Assembly (NCBI GenBank): GCA_902494195.1
Contig: CABUSH010000039.1
Location: forward strand, 1-12,301
DNA length: 12,301 nt
From: an uncultured Collinsella sp.
Lineage (GTDB): Bacteria > Actinomycetota > Coriobacteriia > Coriobacteriales > Coriobacteriaceae
Direction: 5' to 3'
Shown: positions 6,785 through 12,301 of the stretch, piece after piece
Layout of the letters: each line of letters opens with the position of its first letter
How positions within the stretch are numbered: position 1 is the stretch's first letter
Position numbers and translations under genes: made by a program
The notes under the pieces: generated by a model
The model's input: the letters and a program-made list of their open reading frames with translations, nothing else
The model's database searches: none
Told to the model about the DNA's origin: nothing

Positions 6785-7513
6785 TTACTCCTCCGATGCG
6801 GTGGCCGCGGTGTCGTCACCTTCGGCACCATCACCGGCAGAAGGCTCGGCCAAGCGGTAGCCCACGCCGCGCACGGTCTCGATGGCGCTGGCATGCTCGC
6901 CCAGTTTTTGGCGAAGCGTCTGCACGTGCACGTCAACGGTGCGCGAACCGCCGTCGAAGTCCCAGCCCCACACGCTCTGCAGCAACGACTCGCGGGTAAA
7001 GACCACGCCGGGCTTGCGCATGAGGTACTCGAGCAGGTCGAACTCGCGCAGGGTGAGCTTAAGCGACTCGCCGGCAACAGTCACCTCACGATGGCTGGGC
7101 GAGAGCACGATGTCGCCCACGCTGAGCACATCGCTTGCCTGTTTGACCATGCCGCCGCGACGCAGCAGTGCGCGGCAGCGGCTGGCGAGCTCCATGAGCG
7201 AAAACGGCTTAGTCAGGTAATCGTCGGCACCGCCATCGAGCGCCATCACCTTGTCGAGCTCGGTATCCTTGGCGGTAAGCATCATGATGGGCACCGTCGC
7301 CGTCAGGCGATCGGCACGCAGTCGACGCATAATCGCCAAGCCATCGGTATCGGGCAGCATGATGTCGAGCAGGACGGCATCGGGTACCCGTCGCGCCACG
7401 GCAGCCTTAAACTCACCGTCGCACGAAAAGCCTTCGGCCTCAATCCCCTGCTTGCGCAGCGCATAGACCGTCAAATCCCTGATGTTGTCATCGTCCTCGA
7501 CGTAATAGATCAT
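6785..7513 (-). CDS. phoB: PhoB/PhoP-like OmpR-family response regulator
   Basis: This encodes a 242-residue DNA-binding response regulator. The receiver domain has the acidic pocket E6-D7-D8, phospho-acceptor D50 (VLLDIMLPD), T80 (MMLTAKD) and K102 (TKPF). The C-terminal winged helix has LTLREFDLLEYL, SRTVDVHVQTLRQKLG and VRGVGYRL, followed by an acidic low-complexity tail of about 20 residues. I chose the ATG at 7513 because AAAGGGG (7520-7526) sits 6 bp before it and the protein then starts MIYYVEDDD, as expected for the family; an ATG eight codons upstream has no good ribosome site. The gene lies 64 bp downstream of pstB and 3 bp upstream of the kinase gene. A role in phosphate control is inferred from this context. 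Confidence 0.92.
   Translation of the reverse strand: MIYYVEDDDNIRDLTVYALRKQGIEAEGFSCDGEFKAAVARRVPDAVLLDIMLPDTDGLAIMRRLRADRLTATVPIMMLTAKDTELDKVMALDGGADDYLTKPFSLMELASRCRALLRRGGMVKQASDVLSVGDIVLSPSHREVTVAGESLKLTLREFDLLEYLMRKPGVVFTRESLLQSVWGWDFDGGSRTVDVHVQTLRQKLGEHASAIETVRGVGYRLAEPSAGDGAEGDDTAATASEE
6788..6794 (-). promoter_or_regulatory. Ribosome binding site that sets the PhoR-like GTG start
   Basis: GGAGGAG on the minus strand, 6 bp before the GTG at 6781 and ending next to the regulator's TAA. It supports the GTG start and translational coupling of the pair. Confidence 0.75.
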
Positions 7514-7519
7514 GTTGAA

Positions 7520-7526
7520 CCCCTTT
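7520..7526 (-). promoter_or_regulatory. Ribosome binding site that sets the PhoB-like start
   Basis: AAAGGGG on the minus strand, 6 bp before the ATG at 7513. It favours this start over the in-frame ATG at 7537. Confidence 0.75.
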
Positions 7527-7553
7527 GCGGCCGGCATGACCGCATCTTAACCC

Positions 7554-7567
7554 TAAAGGTACCTTTA
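7554..7567. promoter_or_regulatory. 14-bp perfect palindrome between pstB and the regulator gene
   Basis: TAAAGGTACCTTTA is a perfect two-fold palindrome in the 64-bp gap between the pstB stop and the phoB-like start. It is too short and lacks the T-run for an intrinsic terminator. It could be an operator or part of an internal promoter, or chance. Confidence 0.4.
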
Positions 7568-7577
7568 CTAGATGGTA

Positions 7578-8453
7578 TCAGCCAAAACGCCCCGTCAAAT
7601 AATCCGCCGTGCGCGGATCGGTCGGATTCTTGAAGAGTTGCGCGGTGGGCGCGTGCTCCACCAGCTCACCCAGCAAAAAGAATGCGACCGAATCGGAGAT
7701 ACGCGCCGCCTGCTGCATATTGTGCGTAACGACCACGAGCGTGCAGGTCTCTTTGAGCTCGCAGGCCAGCTGCTCCACCACCAGCGTCGACACAGGGTCG
7801 AGTGCCGAGGTCGGCTCGTCCATCAGCAGAATGTCGGGCTGCACGGCAAGTGCGCGGGCGATGCACAGGCGCTGCTGCTGTCCACCCGAAAGACCCAGGC
7901 CCGACTCCTTGAGCTTGTCCTTGACCTCATCCCATAGCGCAGCGCGACGAAGGGAATCCTCGACCAGCCCATCCAGCACAGCGCGATCGCGCACGCCCAT
8001 GCCGCGCGGCCCATAGGCGACGTTGTCGTAGATGCTCATGGGAAACGGGTTGGGGCGCTGGAACACCATGCCCACGCGCTGGCGCAAACGGCAGATGTCG
8101 TAATCGCCCAGGATATCTTGACCATCGAGCGCAATCTTGCCCTCGATGCGGCAATCCTTGATGCCGTCGTTCATGCGGTTAAAGCAGCGCAGCAACGTGG
8201 ACTTTCCGCAGCCCGAAGGCCCGATGAACGAGGTGATCTGCTTGTCGCGGATCTTGATATTCACGTCCTTGAGCGCATGATGGTCGCCATAGAACAGGTC
8301 GAGGCCCTCGACATCGATGCGCGTCGGCGAGGCGGCAAGATCCTCTGCCGTGGGGCGAGTCGCATCCCCAACCTCGCGCTCGTGCGCGGCCTCGGCCTGC
8401 GCTTTCATGAGTTCTTCAAGCTCCGTGGGCTCCACAGCCGCAGCAGCCGTCAT
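7578..8453 (-). CDS. pstB: Phosphate ABC transporter ATP-binding protein PstB
   Basis: This encodes the 291-residue ATPase subunit of the high-affinity phosphate importer. Motifs in order: Walker A GPSGCGKST (78-86), Q-loop Q132 in VFQRPNPFPMSIYDNVAYGPR (a PstB hallmark), signature LSGGQQQR (188-195), Walker B ILLMDEP (D212, E213) and switch H244. It ends DYLTGRFG, the typical PstB C-terminus. PstB is normally about 250 residues; the extra 45 or so are an N-terminal Ala/Glu-rich extension before the core starts at IDVEGLDLFYG. I chose the ATG at 8453 because GGAGGT (8461-8466) lies 7 bp before it; a GTG at 8468 would start inside that site. The usual companions pstS, pstC, pstA and phoU are absent next to it: the upstream neighbour is a VanS-like kinase gene and the downstream one a PhoB-like regulator. 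Confidence 0.96.
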   Translation of the reverse strand: MTAAAAVEPTELEELMKAQAEAAHEREVGDATRPTAEDLAASPTRIDVEGLDLFYGDHHALKDVNIKIRDKQITSFIGPSGCGKSTLLRCFNRMNDGIKDCRIEGKIALDGQDILGDYDICRLRQRVGMVFQRPNPFPMSIYDNVAYGPRGMGVRDRAVLDGLVEDSLRRAALWDEVKDKLKESGLGLSGGQQQRLCIARALAVQPDILLMDEPTSALDPVSTLVVEQLACELKETCTLVVVTHNMQQAARISDSVAFFLLGELVEHAPTAQLFKNPTDPRTADYLTGRFG

Positions 8454-8460
8454 ACCGCAT

Positions 8461-8466
8461 ACCTCC
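8461..8466 (-). promoter_or_regulatory. Ribosome binding site that sets the pstB start
   Basis: GGAGGT on the minus strand, 7 bp before the ATG at 8453. It rules out the overlapping GTG at 8468. Confidence 0.75.
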
Positions 8467-8529
8467 ACATCGATATCAATTCAGCAGTATCGATAGTAGG
8501 AATCGCGGCTCATATGCACGTGAGCGCAT

Positions 8530-8546
8530 TGTCAAGTGTTTGTAAG
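8530..8546 (-). promoter_or_regulatory. Candidate pstB promoter -35 within a Pho-box-like repeat
   Basis: On the minus strand the sequence reads CTTACAAACACTTGACA. It holds a perfect TTGACA -35 (8530-8535), and CTTACAA followed by CTTGACA are two similar 7-mers starting 10 bp apart. PhoB/PhoP-type regulators bind direct repeats of this general kind, usually at 11-bp spacing. A clean -10 at 17 bp is not visible (a TATGAG lies 15 bp away), which would fit an activator-dependent promoter. Confidence 0.4.
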
Positions 8547-8556
8547 GGCACACTGG

Positions 8557-9795
8557 CTATGCGGCGGGCAGCTCGATGGTGAATATCGTGTGTTCGGGCG
8601 TCGATTCACATGCAACGGTACCGCCGTGCGCGCATACGATCTCCTTGGCGATGGCAAGCCCCAGTCCAGCGCCGCCGCGATTGGTCGCACGCGCCGCATC
8701 CAGGCGATAGAACTTCTCAAAGATCACCTTGAGCTTTGCCTCAGGGATGGGATCGCCCTGATTGATAAAGCGCACGCGCACGCCACCGCCGTCCCGGCGT
8801 CTGGCCTCGATCGTGATGGTCGAGCCCTCATAGCTATAGGCAACGGCGTTTTTCATGATGTTGTTGAACACGCGAGCCATCTTGTCGCCATCCACGAGCA
8901 CCGTCAGGTCCTCGCGAATATCAACTTGGGCTTCCTTATGCTGCTCGTTGAGGATGGGATAGAACTCGTCAGCCACCTGAGCCAGCAGCAACCCCAGATC
9001 AACATAGCCGCGCGTGAGCACGATATCGTGGAAGTCAAAGCGCGTGATATCGAAGAACTCTTCGATGAGTGCATCGAGCCGGTGCGCCTTGTCGAGCGCC
9101 ACGCCCGTAAAGTGCGCACGTTGCTCAACCGGCAGCTCGGGAGCCTCTTGCAGCAGCGAAAGATAGCCCACCACACTGGCAAGCGGGGTGCGTAGGTCAT
9201 GTGCCAAGTACGTGACCAAATCGTCCTTGCGATGAGACTCGTCACGCAGAGCTTGCTGCACCTTGTGCTCACGGTCACGCACGCGGTTAAGGGCGCCCTC
9301 GACCTCCAAGAAGTCGCCGTCAATGTTGTCCCAGGTGTCGGGGTGATCGATCAGGCGATCTTGAATACGAGCGGCCAGCACACAATCGGCATGCTGCTCG
9401 CCCTGCTCGTAGCCCTGGTAGTACAGGGCGCGGCCGCACAAGAACAGCACGCACACGGCAAGCGCCAGCACAAAGCCAAGCATGTTGAATACAAAGCCGG
9501 CATCGAACAGCACCGGCCCTTCAATGCCGCCGAGCGCCATGGCGCCAATCGCCAACGTCATGGCCCACGCGGCGCCGCCAATCACCACGCAGCGGCGAAC
9601 GATCTCAAATCGATCGATCAGCAAAAAGCCGATAAGCAGCACCGCCAAGATTCCGGCGATGTTATCGATGCCAATCAGCAGCAGGCTCAGCAAAAAGAGC
9701 AGCACCGTTGCAAGCGCGCGGTTGTCGACGACCGACCTCACGTATTCAAAGAGTCGATCGGGCACCTCGAATGCCTGCCTATCGTCTTTTGTCAT
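8557..9795 (-). CDS. VanS-like sensor histidine kinase
   Basis: This encodes a 412-residue sensor kinase closely resembling VanS in its catalytic part: YLAHDLRTPLASVVGYLSLLQEAPELP, with phospho-acceptor H199, then RVFNNIMKNAVAY (N-box, N311 and N316), FEKFYRLDAAR and RGGAGLGLAIAKEI (G2, 373-385). The first ATP lid box is degenerate (INQGDPIP in place of DxGxG), as I recall for VanS itself. The membrane part has about four helices (roughly 28-42, 46-62, 68-90 and 99-121) with very short loops, so it probably senses within the membrane or through a partner. An ATG at 9795 fits a GGGGAA ribosome site better than the GTG two codons upstream. It follows the regulator gene by 25 bp. No vanH/A/X genes are nearby, so a glycopeptide resistance role is not supported here. 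Confidence 0.92.
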   Translation of the reverse strand: MTKDDRQAFEVPDRLFEYVRSVVDNRALATVLLFLLSLLLIGIDNIAGILAVLLIGFLLIDRFEIVRRCVVIGGAAWAMTLAIGAMALGGIEGPVLFDAGFVFNMLGFVLALAVCVLFLCGRALYYQGYEQGEQHADCVLAARIQDRLIDHPDTWDNIDGDFLEVEGALNRVRDREHKVQQALRDESHRKDDLVTYLAHDLRTPLASVVGYLSLLQEAPELPVEQRAHFTGVALDKAHRLDALIEEFFDITRFDFHDIVLTRGYVDLGLLLAQVADEFYPILNEQHKEAQVDIREDLTVLVDGDKMARVFNNIMKNAVAYSYEGSTITIEARRRDGGGVRVRFINQGDPIPEAKLKVIFEKFYRLDAARATNRGGAGLGLAIAKEIVCAHGGTVACESTPEHTIFTIELPAA

Positions 9796-9820
9796 ATCCA
9801 CTTCCCCACCATCAAAGGCG

Positions 9821-10516
9821 CTATTCGATTATGTAGCCGACGCCCCAGACGTTTTTGATAAAGCGCGGCTTTTGTGCGTCGTCGCCGATCTTTTCGCGCA
9901 GGTGGCGAATGTGCACCATCACCGTATTGTTGGAGCCGGGCATAAAGTCCTCGTTCCACACCGCGCGGAACAGGTCCTCCACGGCCGCCACGCTGCCGCG
10001 ATGCTCGACCAGATACAGCAAGATGGAATACTCGATGGGCGTGAGGCGAACCGGTGAACCGTCCACTGTCACGGAACGAGCATCGCGGTTGATCTCCAGG
10101 CCGTCGAGCTGGAGGGTCGGCAACTCGGTCGCCTGCGCGCGGCTACCATAGCTGGTGTAGCGACGCAACTGAGCATGAACGCGCGCGATGAGCTCCAGCG
10201 GGCGGAACGGCTTGACCACGTAATCGTCCGCGCCAAGCGAAAGGCCTTCGATCTTATCCTGCTGGGCATCGCGTGCCGTCAACATAATTACGGGATAGGT
10301 ATGGCTGGCACGGATGGTACGCAGCAGCTCAAAGCCGTCGATATCGGGCAGCATGACATCGAGCAGTGCCAGGTCAAACTCTTGTTCCAGAATTGCCTTG
10401 GCCGCATCGGCCCCGCTGTAGGCGATCTGGACGTCAAAGCCCTCTTTTGTAAGGTAGATACCAACCAGGTCGGCGATGGCCTTCTCGTCATCAACTACCA
10501 GTATGCGCTCGTTCAT
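9821..10516 (-). CDS. VanR-like OmpR-family response regulator
   Basis: This encodes a 231-residue response regulator resembling VanR. The receiver domain has D9-D10, phospho-acceptor D53 (LALLDVMLPD), T80 (IMLTARD) and K102 in VKPFRPLELIARVHAQLRRY, a VanR-like stretch. The winged helix has VRLTPIEYSILLYL, SNNTVMVHIRHLREKIG and the ending KNVWGVGYIIE. The ATG has AGGAG (10522-10526) 5 bp upstream. It forms an operon with the VanS-like kinase downstream and diverges from the dacA-like gene across about 200 bp. It probably controls cell-wall genes, the facing carboxypeptidase being the obvious candidate, but the regulon is inferred from position only. Confidence 0.93.
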   Translation of the reverse strand: MNERILVVDDEKAIADLVGIYLTKEGFDVQIAYSGADAAKAILEQEFDLALLDVMLPDIDGFELLRTIRASHTYPVIMLTARDAQQDKIEGLSLGADDYVVKPFRPLELIARVHAQLRRYTSYGSRAQATELPTLQLDGLEINRDARSVTVDGSPVRLTPIEYSILLYLVEHRGSVAAVEDLFRAVWNEDFMPGSNNTVMVHIRHLREKIGDDAQKPRFIKNVWGVGYIIE

Positions 10517-10536
10517 GCGTGCTCCTCTCGTGCTCC

Positions 10537-10542
10537 ATTATG
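10537..10542 (-). promoter_or_regulatory. Candidate -10 of the VanR-like operon
   Basis: CATAAT on the minus strand, about 20 bp before the start codon, matches the -10 consensus at five of six positions. There is no good -35 at 17 bp (TGTGTG at 10560-10565), consistent with an activator-dependent promoter. Confidence 0.35.
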
Positions 10543-10581
10543 CCCGAGGCGGCGCCCGCCACACACAACAAGCGCGGGCGA

Positions 10582-10597
10582 TTAAGTCGTCCTTAAG
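10582..10597. promoter_or_regulatory. TTAAG-N6-TTAAG direct repeat, candidate response-regulator box
   Basis: Two TTAAG copies (10582-10586 and 10593-10597) start exactly 11 bp apart, one helical turn, the spacing used by PhoB/OmpR-type tandem dimers. The repeat also reads as an inverted repeat (TTAAG-N5-CTTAA). It lies in the divergent gap, about 40 bp upstream of the candidate -10 of the VanR-like gene and about 72 bp upstream of the candidate dacA -10, well placed for autoregulation. Confidence 0.45.
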
Positions 10598-10668
10598 CAC
10601 CCTTGCGCCCATTCGAGCACGAATGCGGGCCATGCGCGCACGCAACGATCGTCGTCGCCGGCAAACGA

Positions 10669-10674
10669 TATACT
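10669..10674 (+). promoter_or_regulatory. Candidate -10 of the carboxypeptidase gene
   Basis: TATACT matches the -10 consensus at five of six positions and stands out in a GC-rich stretch. No convincing -35 lies 16-18 bp upstream. Transcription would begin near 10681, which supports translation from the GTG at 10714 rather than the TTG at 10603. Confidence 0.4.
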
Positions 10675-10713
10675 CTAGTGCCAGAAGAGACCATCCCGTC
10701 GAAAGCGAAATCT

Positions 10714-12054
10714 GTGAAGTCCCTCATCTCTTTTGCAAAACGCTCCGCCCAGCTTGCCGCCGGCTTTGCCTGCGCCATCGCCCTTGTTGCCGGCGTACCT
10801 GCTGTTGCCGGTGCCCAAGTGCTCACGACCGACGACGTCTGTGGCAAAACCGCCGATGCGCGCGGCATCACGGCCGAAAACCTGCCCGATATCGATGCGA
10901 CCAATGCCCTCGTCATGGGCAAAGACGGCACCGTCTACTATGCCCGTGGCGCCGATGAGCAGGTCAAGATCGCCTCGATCACCAAGGTCATGACCGCGAT
11001 CCTAACCGTCGAGAATTGCAAGATGGACGAGAAGGTCACGGTGAGCAACGCCGCGGCCACCGTGGGTAATTCGACCGCCGGCCTGCTCGAAGGCGACGAG
11101 CTCACCGTGGAGCAGGCACTGCGCGGCCTGATGATTCCCTCGGGCAACGACGCCGCCATCGTGCTCGCCGAATATGTGGGCAAGAAGATCGACCCTAAGA
11201 CCAAAGACGCCGAGGCCACATTTGTGAAGGCCATGAACGAGCGCGCTAAGAAGCTCGGCTGCACCGGTACGCTTTTTGAAAACCCGCATGGTCTGGACTT
11301 TGATGAGTGGGCTGGCGATATGCACTCAACCGCACACGACGTAGCGCTGATGATGCAGGAGGCCATGAAAAACGACACGATCCGCGAGGTCGTAGCGAGC
11401 GAGGATTCTTGGATCGAGGTCACGGGCGCCGACGGCACCGACCATTCGCACTCCATGGACACGCATAACTATTTGCTGGGCCAAGATGGCAACATCGGTG
11501 GCAAGACCGGCACCACCGACGATGCAGGCTATTGCTTTACGAGTGCCTACAACCGCGATGGCGACGAGATCTACACCGTCGTTTTGAACTCCACCACCAC
11601 CGACCAGCGCTTTACCGATACCGCAACCCTTGCCAATTGGTACTACGGTCACAAGGTGACGGTCGCGATCGCCAACACGCAGGAAAAGACCGCCAACGGC
11701 AACCCGCTTATGGCGCGCATTGGCCAAACCGACTGGACGGATAAGACGATCGACGCCACACTCGCCGATCCTACGGCGCAAGCGACCGTGTTTTCCCTTG
11801 CCGGCGAGGTGACCGAAAAGGTTAGCTACGACGATCTTTCGGGCACGGTGCATGTGGGCGACAAGGTGGGCAGCGTTACGCTCAAGCAGGACGACACCAA
11901 GATCGCCGTCATGGACCTAGTTGCCGACGAGGAAGGTGCAGGGCCGAATCCCATTGAATGGCTCCTTGTGAAGCTCGATCGCTTGGGCCGCCGCATCGAC
12001 AACCGGCCACTCACGGCAGAGAGCGAGACCGTAGCCAAGGCACCCGAGGTGTAG
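10714..12054 (+). CDS. dacA: D-alanyl-D-alanine carboxypeptidase, PBP5/DacA type
   Basis: This encodes a secreted serine D,D-carboxypeptidase (446 residues from the chosen start) that trims the terminal D-Ala from peptidoglycan stems. The three penicillin-binding motifs are present: SITK (S88 nucleophile, K91), SGN (143-145) and KTG (264-266). The start gives a signal peptide, KSLISFAKRSAQLAAGF with a hydrophobic core to AVAGA|Q, probably cleaved after residue 34. The C-terminal domain ends in an amphipathic NPIEWLLVKLDRLGRRI (412-428), the usual PBP5-type membrane-binding helix, then a polar tail. The frame is open upstream to a TTG at 10603 (483 residues), but that would bury the signal peptide and lies before the candidate -10. 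The ribosome site (GAAAG) is weak, so the start is uncertain. It is divergent from the VanRS-like pair and is followed by a strong terminator. Confidence 0.93.
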   Translation: MKSLISFAKRSAQLAAGFACAIALVAGVPAVAGAQVLTTDDVCGKTADARGITAENLPDIDATNALVMGKDGTVYYARGADEQVKIASITKVMTAILTVENCKMDEKVTVSNAAATVGNSTAGLLEGDELTVEQALRGLMIPSGNDAAIVLAEYVGKKIDPKTKDAEATFVKAMNERAKKLGCTGTLFENPHGLDFDEWAGDMHSTAHDVALMMQEAMKNDTIREVVASEDSWIEVTGADGTDHSHSMDTHNYLLGQDGNIGGKTGTTDDAGYCFTSAYNRDGDEIYTVVLNSTTTDQRFTDTATLANWYYGHKVTVAIANTQEKTANGNPLMARIGQTDWTDKTIDATLADPTAQATVFSLAGEVTEKVSYDDLSGTVHVGDKVGSVTLKQDDTKIAVMDLVADEEGAGPNPIEWLLVKLDRLGRRIDNRPLTAESETVAKAPEV

Positions 12055-12078
12055 GGTCGAAGAACAATACGCTCGCTG

Positions 12079-12111
12079 AAAGGAGGTGTCCGAAAGGACG
12101 CCTCCTTTTTT
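12079..12111 (+). terminator. Intrinsic terminator of dacA
   Basis: AAAGGAGGTGTCC and GGACGCCTCCTTT form a 13-bp stem with one G-T pair around a GAAA tetraloop, followed by an unbroken T-run to 12111. It starts 24 bp after the carboxypeptidase stop codon. Confidence 0.9.
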
Positions 12112-12113
12112 GA

Positions 12114-12131
12114 GGGTTCGAATCCCCAGCT
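12114..12131 (+). repeat. Inverted 18-bp copy of the tRNA-Ser T-arm and 3' end
   Basis: GGGTTCGAATCCCCAGCT on the plus strand is identical to the T-arm plus the first three 3' acceptor bases of the tRNA-Ser gene, which is encoded on the minus strand (12194-12211). The two copies are therefore inverted, 62 bp apart. It lies between the dacA and tRNA terminators. It may be a relic of another tRNA end or of a recombination event. Confidence 0.8.
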
Positions 12132-12144
12132 AACGTGGTTCAAC

Positions 12145-12171
12145 TAAAAAAGGGCCCCTTTCGGAACCCTT
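12145..12171 (-). terminator. Intrinsic terminator of tRNA-Ser
   Basis: Read on the minus strand, AAGGGTTCC (12171-12163), loop GAAA, and GGGGCCCTT (12158-12150) form a 9-bp stem with two U-G pairs, followed by a run of six T (12151-12146). It begins about 15 bp after the encoded CCA of the tRNA. Confidence 0.85.
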
Positions 12172-12185
12172 CTTTAAAGTCTTAC

Positions 12186-12276
12186 TGGCGGAGAGCTGGG
12201 GATTCGAACCCCAGATGCCCTTTTGGGGCATACTCGCTTAGCAGGCGAGCACCTTCGGCCTCTCGGTCAGCTCTCC
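12186..12276 (-). tRNA. tRNA-Ser (anticodon GCU)
   Basis: On the minus strand the 7-bp acceptor arms are GGAGAGC (from 12276) and GCTCTCC, followed by discriminator G (12189) and an encoded CCA (12188-12186). The anticodon stem is CTCGC/GCGAG with loop CTGCTAA; the anticodon GCT is complementary to 12240-12242, and it reads AGC and AGU serine codons. The long variable arm (ATGCCC/GGGCAT stem) is typical of class II tRNA-Ser, and the T-arm is TGGGG-TTCGAAT-CCCCA. The body is 88 nt, or 91 with CCA. Confidence 0.97.
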
Positions 12277-12287
12277 GTAACAGCCGT

Positions 12288-12296
12288 TCTATAGTA
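12288..12296 (-). promoter_or_regulatory. Candidate -10 of tRNA-Ser
   Basis: The minus strand reads TACTATAGA about 12-20 bp before the tRNA 5' end. TACTAT or TATAGA could serve as the -10. The -35 would lie beyond the window, so this cannot be completed. Confidence 0.35.
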
Positions 12297-12301
12297 ACCA
12301 A

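Noticed and set aside
5444..7633. 729-codon open frame on the plus strand opposite the PhoB/PhoR-like genes
   Set aside because: It runs antisense across two genes with complete motif sets and across their boundary, and its translation shows no domain or membrane pattern.
8557..10516. Vancomycin resistance operon
   Set aside because: The kinase and regulator resemble VanS and VanR, but no vanH, D-Ala-D-Lac or D-Ala-D-Ser ligase, vanX or vanY gene is present. The neighbouring carboxypeptidase is a serine PBP5-type enzyme, not the zinc-dependent VanY or VanX.
10603..10713. N-terminal 37-residue extension of the carboxypeptidase from a TTG start
   Set aside because: It would place a charged, Cys/His-containing stretch before an obvious signal peptide, has no ribosome site, and begins upstream of the candidate -10 element.
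12114..12131. Second tRNA gene or an integration att site
   Set aside because: Only the T-arm and three acceptor bases are present, with no anticodon arm, and the orientation relative to the intact tRNA is inverted, not direct.

Overview
The window looks like an ordinary chromosomal stretch from a high-GC anaerobic actinobacterium of the class Coriobacteriia, most probably Collinsella or a close relative. This is inferred from the GC-rich coding sequence, GTG starts, GAAA-loop terminators and the gene families present; I could run no database search. Ten of the eleven protein genes are on the minus strand. One (the D,D-carboxypeptidase) is on the plus strand, and a tRNA-Ser gene closes the right end on the minus strand.

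Layout from left to right: 1-330 carries no confident gene but holds a striking 98-bp near-perfect palindrome and a second hairpin just after the htpG stop. htpG (Hsp90 chaperone) follows, with a 5' leader that contains an intrinsic terminator-like hairpin. Next is a compact minus-strand cluster, read right to left as cpsC (chain-length/adaptor membrane protein), cpsD (tyrosine autokinase), cpsB (PHP-type phosphotyrosine phosphatase) and a GNAT acetyltransferase. This is a capsule/exopolysaccharide phosphoregulation module with no polymer biosynthesis genes beside it. A 213-bp gap with a hairpin and a candidate promoter separates it from a pstB-phoB-phoR-like cluster (phosphate import ATPase plus OmpR-type regulator and sensor kinase). 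Further right are a VanS-like and a VanR-like gene, divergent from a secreted penicillin-binding-protein-5-type D-Ala-D-Ala carboxypeptidase (dacA-like). Two back-to-back intrinsic terminators and tRNA-Ser(GCU) end the window.

Functionally most of the region concerns the cell envelope and its signalling: polymer length and tyrosine phosphorylation (cpsCDB), phosphate sensing and import (pstB/phoBR), and a VanRS-type two-component system facing a peptidoglycan carboxypeptidase. A direct repeat TTAAG-N6-TTAAG with 11-bp periodicity between the VanR-like gene and dacA is a plausible response-regulator box. I see no prophage, transposase, CRISPR array, resistance operon (no vanH/A/X here) or other clearly new multi-gene system. 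The most unusual signals are non-coding: the 98-bp palindrome, the terminator in the htpG leader, the dyads in several intergenic gaps, and an 18-bp inverted copy of the tRNA-Ser T-arm/3' end next to that tRNA.
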